Assembly: GCA_034008185.1 (NCBI GenBank)
Contig: CM067086.1
Span: 29,099,007 to 29,163,006, forward strand
Origin: Gorsachius magnificus
Taxonomy: Eukaryota > Chordata > Aves > Pelecaniformes > Ardeidae
Direction: 5' to 3'
Length of the DNA stretch: 64,000 nucleotides
Shown here: positions 54,201 through 63,200 of the stretch, in pieces
Position numbering within the stretch: the first letter of the stretch is position 1
How the letters are laid out: every line of letters begins with the position of its first letter
Made by a program: the position numbers and the translations under genes
Notes under the pieces: model-generated
Seen by the model: only the letters and a program-made list of their open reading frames with translations
Databases searched by the model: none
Told to the model about the DNA's origin: nothing

Positions 54201-57200
54201 GAATAAAAGTACAACAGAAAAAAAAGAAACCCCATAGTAGTGAAGGAAAAAAAAGAACAACTAAAACACCATAATGATTTTAAACTTATTAGACAAAAGA
54301 GAGAATTTAGACTTTGTCAGGAACAAAGCTCTTACATTTTGTTCAAGTGTCTCATGGGAACAATAGACTGAGCAAAACACTTAGAAAAGCGGGAATAAGA
54401 ATTTCTGAGATAATGTTATATGATTTTGGAATGCTGCTTTTTAAGAGCTATTTATTTGCAGATGTGTGAATGTTTGTAGCTGTGAAAGTGTAGATCAGAA
54501 TGGCAGGGTCAAATGTTTCCCAGGCTTTGGGAAATTCATGGCCGATCCAAGTCTTATGGCATGTTTCTTTTGTTGTTGGTTGTTTTGGGGTTTTTTTCAT
54601 GTTAGAGAAATGTCACACAGCTACCCAGGTCCCACCCTCAAAAAAGACTATGCATCACCACTATTACGTGAGCTATTTCCGTTAGCATTTTTAACTTAGA
54701 GTAACTCCTAGCTGCTCAAATCTCCTGCCTGGCTGGCTCACAGGAGGATTGAGACTTTGCTGCCGGAGATCTTTTTGAAGGCTGGCACCTGAAGTCTTCC
54801 TGCCACTGTTGCTGTGCATGTGGGGGTGTCCTGGTTTCAGCTGGGATAGAGTTAATTTTCTTCATAGTAGCCAGCATAGTGCTGTGTTTTGGATTTAGTG
54901 CTAGAGGAATGTTGATGGCACACTTATGTTTTGGTTGTTGCTGGGTGGTGTTTAGACTGGCCAAGGACTTCCCAGCTTTCAGCTCTGCCAGGTGCATGGG
55001 AAGCTGCGAGGGGACACAGCCAGGTTGGCTGACCCCAACTGAGCAAAGGGCTATTCCATACCATATGACGCCATGCTCAGTATATAAGCTGGGGGAAGAA
55101 GAAGGAAGGTGGGGACATTCGAAGTGATGGCGTCTGTCTTCCCAAGTAACCGTTATGCATGATGGAGCCCTGCTTTCCTGGAGATGGCTGAACACCACTT
55201 GGCAATGGGAAGTGGTGAATGAATTCCTTGCTTTGCTTTGCTTGCACGCGCAGCTTTTGCTTTACCTATCAAACTGTCTTTATCTCAACCCACAAATTTT
55301 CTCACTTTTACTCTTCTGATTCTCTCCCCCATCCCATTGTGGAGGGAGTGAGCGAGTGGCTGCATGGTGCTTAGCTGCCGGCCGGGGTTAAACCATGACA
55401 GGGGGCATGGAGCAGAACTGAACCACATCCCTGTCCCCCATACCATGCACCACAGCAGAGCTCTGCTTACCTGTTTGATGAGAGCTGCTGCCTGCAGCCG
55501 GCTTTTGCGATCAGCCACCTCGTCTTGGAGCTGCTGCCACAACTTCTGGAGGTTGTCTGTCTGCTTCAGAATGTCCTCCTGGCGTGCGGGGTTCTTCTGG
55601 CTGAGCTCCCAGCCCCTCCTCATCACACCTGCACATATGGCCCTGTGGGAATTGCACTCCGCTTCGAGAGCCTAGCAGAAGGACGGGAGACATGTCAGCA
55701 TAACTAACTTACCACCAGCTGAGAGCGAAGAGGGGGTCCTATTCTCCGCTACTGTAACACATACGTTTCCAAGAGCCCTGTGTTTTATCCATGCCTATGA
55801 CTTTTCCCTGAGTGCTGAGATGATTGGCCCTTGACTCCCCTCCCCAAATTACTGTCCTACTTTTTGCCTTTGATGTGAAGCTTCTTATGCAGTCTTCTCT
55901 GAGGGAAATACGTATTTGTCATCCACAAATACACAAACAGATGCTTTAATATCCAAATGTATATTAAAATTACAGAAGATGCTCCTGTTTAAGTTTTGTC
56001 ATCGAAGTTCTCAAGTCCACAGGTCTCTTCACTTGTTCACAGTGATTCTTTGCCATAAGAAGGTAGTAGCTCATACAGCTAAGCTTTTGATAATAGCCCA
56101 CAGCAAGCTCTTAGGGAAAGGGGCAACAGATTTGTAAGCTCATACAATGTTATCCATCCTGCCTGCTGATATCAGTTTTCTTTTCACCATCTTTTTCTCT
56201 CTCCACATCTCTCTTGGCCAGGAAAGGTGGGTGGGAAAAATAAAAACTAGCAAACTTTTTTCCCTCCTATCCAAAGTGAGCTAATACGGAGCCCTTCTGC
56301 TGCACTTCTAGTCCAGTATGAAGCATACTCCTTCTCTACCCTTTCCTTCCCCTCTTGGGCAAAAACCCCTACCCTATAAAACTCCAAAACCTGGTCACGA
56401 CACTTGAGATATGAGTGGTTTGACAGCTTTGGTTTGACAGTCAAAGATAGGTTTGACTTATAAGTACTGTACTGACTGAACTGAAGGACATAATTGTTCT
56501 AAAATCTTGCTATAATACAAAGACAAGGCACCACCAGCAAAGTAAGGTACCTTGTGCTTCTGAATAGAGGCTGTAATCTGGCTGACATCTTTCCCTAATG
56601 TTGTCGTTCTTGCTAGCTTCCATTTCTCAGAGATCCATGATTCTTCCTCTTTGCAGTCACGGAAGAATTCAAAAAGCTTCAAAGCATCTTCTAGCTGAGA
56701 TTTTCTGAATCAAAGAAACAAACAGTATATCACAGTCAGAATTAGGATCCCATGGAGGCAATGGCAGCATAATCAAAGAAGAATTTAGAAAATCCCAAAT
56801 TTGAATGCCTTTAACTCCTCTTTGCCATAGATTAATTTATTCATGGAAGAAGACAAAGGAAACAAAATTACGTTTCACTCTTCCTCTAGGAGATGAGGAG
56901 ATAATCACATGCTATTCAGACTTCACATAAAGCAAGTCACAATAAATGCTGAGAATGAAGCTATTCTTCATCTATGAAAGTGAGTGATCTCTTTCAGTCA
57001 ACTGCAATCAAGACACTCAAGTTGCCTGTTATGTCTTTATAAATGGAGAAATTAAAAATTTCAAATGCTGGGAAGCTGCGTCTTCTGATTAGGGGAGCAG
57101 TTGGCCATCCTAATCAGGAAGAACAGAGCCATAAGCACAGTCCTACCGTGACTTGCTCACAGCTATAAGATTCTGATACAGCTGATGAAGCATCTGAACT

Positions 57201-60200
57201 TTCGCATAAAGCACTTCTGGTTTAACTGTGCTGTCCTTGCTGATTTCTGTTGTCCTCTGGGTGATGTGTGCCAATCTACCCTCATAGGAAGAGATCTGTG
57301 AGTCAACCAAGTCGTGCTTCTGCAGCAAATCTACAACTTCCAGAAGCTGCTTCCCACAGTCCTGGGAATTCACTAGCACCTGCAAACAAAGTGAGAAATA
57401 AAAGTCATTGGCAGAGAATGCATCCAGGGACTCAATACAAAAAAATCAGTTGAAAGGTTCCTGTTGACTCTTACAGCTTCTAAATGTAAAAGAATGATGT
57501 CAGCTAAGTGAAGCTAAAAAGCCGCCTAACTAGAGGAATCATACTTTTCTTTCAATTTAACAAGCTAAAGGCAACAATCCAGAATTTCTACCTACTGCAG
57601 TGCAAGTAATGGTCTCTTGAAATAAGCATCTGTTTTCACACCTAAGGTATTTCTACTGATTAAGCACTCAAGGTCCCAGAATTTGTGGGCACAAGGAATA
57701 GCCCTTTGCTATACGCTCATCTGTAGGCAGTATTAAGAGAATTCTACAATATCGCATTTTGACTGCAATGGCTATTGGTTGAGAAACTTACCTGCCTTTG
57801 CTATCTAAATAATGAAAATAAGTAGTATTTAATTGGTGGCTGATGAAGGTACCAAGTGCTTAAAAGTCTCTTCTTTCTAATCGTATCAATGATACAATTA
57901 TCAATCCTATTGTAGGATGTTACCTTTTCTTACCAACCTTATCCCATATCCTCAGGCTATTATGGTTCCAACAACATTATTATCATTAGGTGTTCTTTGC
58001 TTACTAACACTAGGACAGAAATTTATGGATAGCTCTTCTCTTTAATTTGAAATTCACAACTTCATATAGCCTGTTGACTCTTTCAACTTAGGTACAAGGC
58101 AACTGTAGTCATAAGGATTTTTCTGTGTTTAAATAAGACAAGGCAAGACCAAAGGATGTATATACACTTCCTGCTGTTACAAAATCAATATGAAGCCAGT
58201 TATTTCCTATGCTAAAGAGAAGACTTCGGGCTCTGACACTCTGGTAACACTTGGAAATTCTTGCTAAAAGCAATCACTGTGCATTTACAGTGAAACTTTT
58301 CTCTCTCACAAGTTTAGATACCTGAAAGCCAGACATATGCCTGAGCTAGTCTACACCTGTAAAAATCACTGGAGGTACTTCCAGAAGATAATTCAGAAGA
58401 ATTATGTAGAATGGGAACAGGAGGCTGTTTTATTCCACTTTTGCTTTTACACTGCTAAATTTAAGTGAGATTATTTCCCACCTTTATTTTATTACATAAC
58501 TTGGACCTGTAGTGCATTCTCTGAAATACCATATCTGGCTTTTGGATTAGGAAGAGCCCCTGTAGCAAAGCCTGGTTTTTTCTCATGTAGTTACCTGCAA
58601 TAATGAACTGACATGCACAGTTAGGCATCTAAGTAAAAATGGTGTATTTTTTCTATAGCTGTTAGACTTATCTTCTGTTGGCACAAGGCAGTCCATGGAA
58701 CATGGGGTCTTTTTTAGGGACACGCAGCAGTGCAAGCTGTTTGAGAGGGCTCTACCTGCAGCTCTTTCAGCTCCTCTGTAATGGCATCGACATCCCTCAG
58801 GAGACCCAGAATTTCCTGCATTGTACCCAGGGAGTGTTGTCGTCTCTGCAGCTGATCCAGAAGGTCCTGCCATTGCTTTGAAATGCTGGTTTGCCTACAA
58901 ATAAAGGGAGAGAAATGATGAATTTGGACCAAAGACTTTGAGCAGCACTGGGAGATTCTCAGTGCTTGCAGCTTTACAGGAGCTAAACAAACAAACACGT
59001 ACACATAGCTCTTGCCACTAGCACAAGAGGACAGGCCGTGATCACAGAACAGGTCAAAGCAATGTTGTTATCTAATTAGTGTGATAATGGGGAGGAATTT
59101 TGACTAGCACATCAACTATTGTTGACTTTCTAAATTTAGACATTGTTTTTTATGGATCCTCATGCCTGACATCCCAATTTGCTGTCATCTAATACAATGG
59201 AAAGGATTGGAAAAAAGAATTGGTCTTTAAATGGCTGCTTAATGTAAAAAATTAATCTAACCCATATAACGAGTCACAATCTGATCTCCTAAAGAGTTTG
59301 GTTTACTCTTTTATAACTGTACTTCTTAGTTTTCCTACAGATTGCTGATTTTGTCTGAACTTAGAAAAGCATTGAAATACAAGAGAAGTTATTTGTGCAG
59401 CATTCTTAGCCATTCCCAAATCAGACTATCAATATAGTATACATTGATATAATATATACTATATATGTAGTCATATATATAAAATATAATCAGAGAAGTC
59501 ATAATTTCTCAAGATTTGGTCTAAACTGGAATCAATCTGAGAAGACATTGTGCCTTAACCACTCTGTATCTCCCCAAACTACACACTGAAAAAGAAAGTG
59601 TTGATTTGGAAAAAGATATATCCCTATAAGCATTTTTGATGGAAGATAGGATTTTTGGCAGAACAAGTATTTTCATATATAATGAAAATATCTTAAAAAT
59701 AATTTTCACCAGAAATCAGTCTGAGGGTTTGATCATTCAAGAAAAAGATTAAAATTTTAAAGATGATGAAGCATTGGTCTTATCTGCTGAAATTATTCAC
59801 AGGTAGAAGAAATTCCTGCCAGTTCTACTATGAGGAGCAGAGCTATGATTCATAGCTATAATTCATTTTCTTCCACCACACCACACAATTTCAGCTAATT
59901 TCAACCTCCATCACTACACAGTCTCATGACCGTCACTCACTTCTTCACGATTTGATCTTTGCCATGATAGTTCTCCTGGCTGATGACTGTGGCCATTTCG
60001 TCCAGAGCTGTGAAGCGTTCCCTTCTGGGGAGTACATCTGCCACAATGGCTTCCAGCTTCTTACTGGCAGCTTCCATCCTGTCCGCGCTCTCTGGCCAGA
60101 AGTCTTGCTTCCCAATCACTTTCCTCATATCTTCCAAGTAGGACTCACGCAGGGCTGCCTTCTTCAGGAACCTCTGTGCTAGCTGTTCCAGCCTTTCTAG

Positions 60201-63200
60201 CCTCAGCATCTCTTCCTGCAGTGCTTTTCCTCGGTTGTGCTCTGCCTTTTCCAGGATAATCCAGTGCTTTTCCACATCCTGCAGCATCTTCCCCTCTGGG
60301 GGCAAGTATGGCCGTTGGTTGTTGGCTCTCTGCTTGGTCCTGATGTTGAAAAGATGAGCTTCAATCATGCCCTTCTCTTGATATTTGGGGGGTTTCTCCA
60401 CAGTGCGGAAGGTCTTGAAGTTGGCCATGAGCAGCCACATTTCCTGAAGAGAGTTGGGGAAATGACGGTCATCCAGTTCCGACACCTTCTGTTTAATCCA
60501 TTTCAGGAGGTCAGAGACCATCTGCTCATATAGAAGCTTCAAGTCATCTATCTCCTTCAGGAAGAACACGATCTGTGATGGGAATATAAAGTTACAAGCC
60601 ACATAAGAGGCAGAATGAAGCAAGGTGGGTGAACAGAAAACACCTTCATAAAACAAGCTTAGGATTCAAATAGTTGAATTAGCATCAGGAAAATAGTATT
60701 CAACAAGCAGGTAGCCACAGTCATCACATTTTTATACCAATGTGGTGATAGTTGACACATTTGAGGCCAGGTGAAATCCTAGAATAAACTTCCATAAAGC
60801 ATAGAAAATAATTTTTTATATAAAATATGTCTCATTTCAGTTTTTATTTAAGAAAAGGTTAATTTTGGAATAAACAGCATGCATGTGGAGACTGCAGCAG
60901 TTCCTGTGTGGGCTGACTAGAAAGCAAGAATCCCAAACTGAGGGTTCAGATTTTTTGTTTCACAATGGAAAAAAAACAGGGTTTGGGTTTTTTTCCCTTT
61001 CTTATTCCTAGAAACAAAACAATTCTATCCCATCTAATAAGCAATTACACCCTCTTAGCTTCAACACTTTAGGCTGTAGGAGACCACCTGACAAGATTCA
61101 GGTTCTCTCACATGCCCACAGCAGACTGTGGACAAACAGTCCCTTCTCAAATCTATTCTGTTGGAGCTGTTTTTCTGTATATAAATTATTAGACAATGCC
61201 TCATATCCAAACAGAGATTTGGTAAGGATGTTAACTCTGATTCAATACTAATTTTCCAAGTCCAGGACATTTATCCATTTCATTTGCAGTCTGACCTGCC
61301 TTTATTTCAAGTTCAGGTAAACACTGGAGCAAACATTTAGAATTAAATCCATGCTGAAATAAAAAGTGTTAGAATAAAACCACCCTTTCTTTCCATTTTA
61401 AATTTTTTTCCCCATCTTTTGTCTTTTTACTTTATAATATATTTTTTCCTTGCTCTTAGTAGCCCTCCTGCAGACATCAGGTTTAATGCTGAATGATGTT
61501 GCCTGCCTCTGTCATTCCCCTGAGCCTGCCTGCTCCAAACAGGCAGATTAATAAGGCAGATGGCACTGAGCAAAGACCCAGTGCCTGCAAGTGGTAATCT
61601 GCTTTCACCTACCAGAAAGAGCACTTGGCAATGGATAAGCGTCACAGTGTTGGAAGAGGAGTAAAACAGCACCAACCTTTAGTGCAGGAAAAGCAGCCCG
61701 TGACATCAGGGCTCCCTTCTGTATTTTCTGCCATCGTACCCAGTTCTCGCTGAAAGATCCTAGCAAATGCATGGTCACCTCACATGGGAGGAGGAAAGGA
61801 GATTTACCTCCTCGGGCTGATTCTCTCTGCCATCCTGGTCACACACTTAGTCTGAACTCAAAGGCTTCCTTGACACATTCAGGCTTCCCTCCCCAATCCT
61901 ATTAGTAAATTCAGAGCTGCCTATTTGAGGGGACTAAAGACATGAAGAGATTAACATCTGTTTCATTCTCCTGAATGTTTGTGTGTGTCAGAAATGCAGG
62001 AAGACAGGAATGCAATATTAGAGGCAGGCTAAAAATAGAGAAGGAGGCAAAGAGAAAAATAAGCAGGTAAGTGGAAAGAGAGATATAAAATAAAAAATAA
62101 ATATACCCATACAAAATAGAAAAAACAACCAAAAAAGGACAGAGTAAGAAATACTCTTTCTGTTTTTTCCTGTAATATCAAAGTTACAGCCTATTTGATC
62201 CTTATAGTTCCTCTCATACATGCTTGGTGACTCAAGGACTATTTCAGGTTTATCAGAAGAAAAAGAATTTCTCCTGGCCAAAGTCCAGAGACTTACATGC
62301 ATACCAGTCAAATCCTACGACCCACTATCCTCACTGATGCCCAATCTTTGACTGAATTCCAAGTCCTGCTCTCATCTAATGCTTATCTTAAGAGAACATC
62401 ACTGTTACTGAAACATGTTTCGGGATCATCTTGTTCTTGTCCCAGGCCACTTTGTTAGCTGAGCAAACCCTGCTTTGCAAAAGCTTTTCACCTTGTCATC
62501 AACAGGGTTGTCTTAGTTTGGATTTTTGTGCCTCCTGTTAAGCAATATATTCCCCCTCTTAAGTGTACAGGCAGTTCTCTGAGTCCAGATGTTCATGTAG
62601 GACCTATCCTGGCTGTGCAGGTTTTCTGCAGACTATTTGTTTTGTATTTTTGACAAAACTGGAATAGGTTATCCTGAAGGTAGAAAAATTCTCTCTAAGG
62701 AAAGCAGCCCTCAGTGGAACAATCACAAACATTCCTTCAGTTTTCCATCAACAGGATGCAAGTAGTTTTTAATATAACTCATGATTATATGTGAGAAAAA
62801 AGGAATATGGAAACTGAAAAAAAAAATTTTTTTTTAGCTTCAGGGTTTTTCCCTAGGAGTTTTCCCTTTAGGTTTTTTCCAAGGAGTGTTTCCCCTTCTT
62901 TTGTACTCCCTTTTTTTTTTTTTTTAATGTCCTTTTTTTTTTTTTGCATTTTGCACTTGGCTAAGGAGTTATAAAGAAAGGATAAGGATTTTCACAGGAA
63001 ATAAAAATCCAAAGTAGTCTCATATAATAAGGGATCATCTTTTCTATTAAATCAGAAAATTGTTGACTAGATCTGCTTTTGCCTAGCAGTAATCCTTCCA
63101 AGATTAATGAGATCTGTATGCCTCAAGCTGCCTTGGAACCACATCAGTTCTCAAACAGAAACTGTGAGGGATTGATTTTCAGTGAGATAAATGCAATCCC

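Noticed and set aside
54716..55198. 160-codon minus-strand frame
   Set aside because: It is mostly the reverse strand of the solo LTR.
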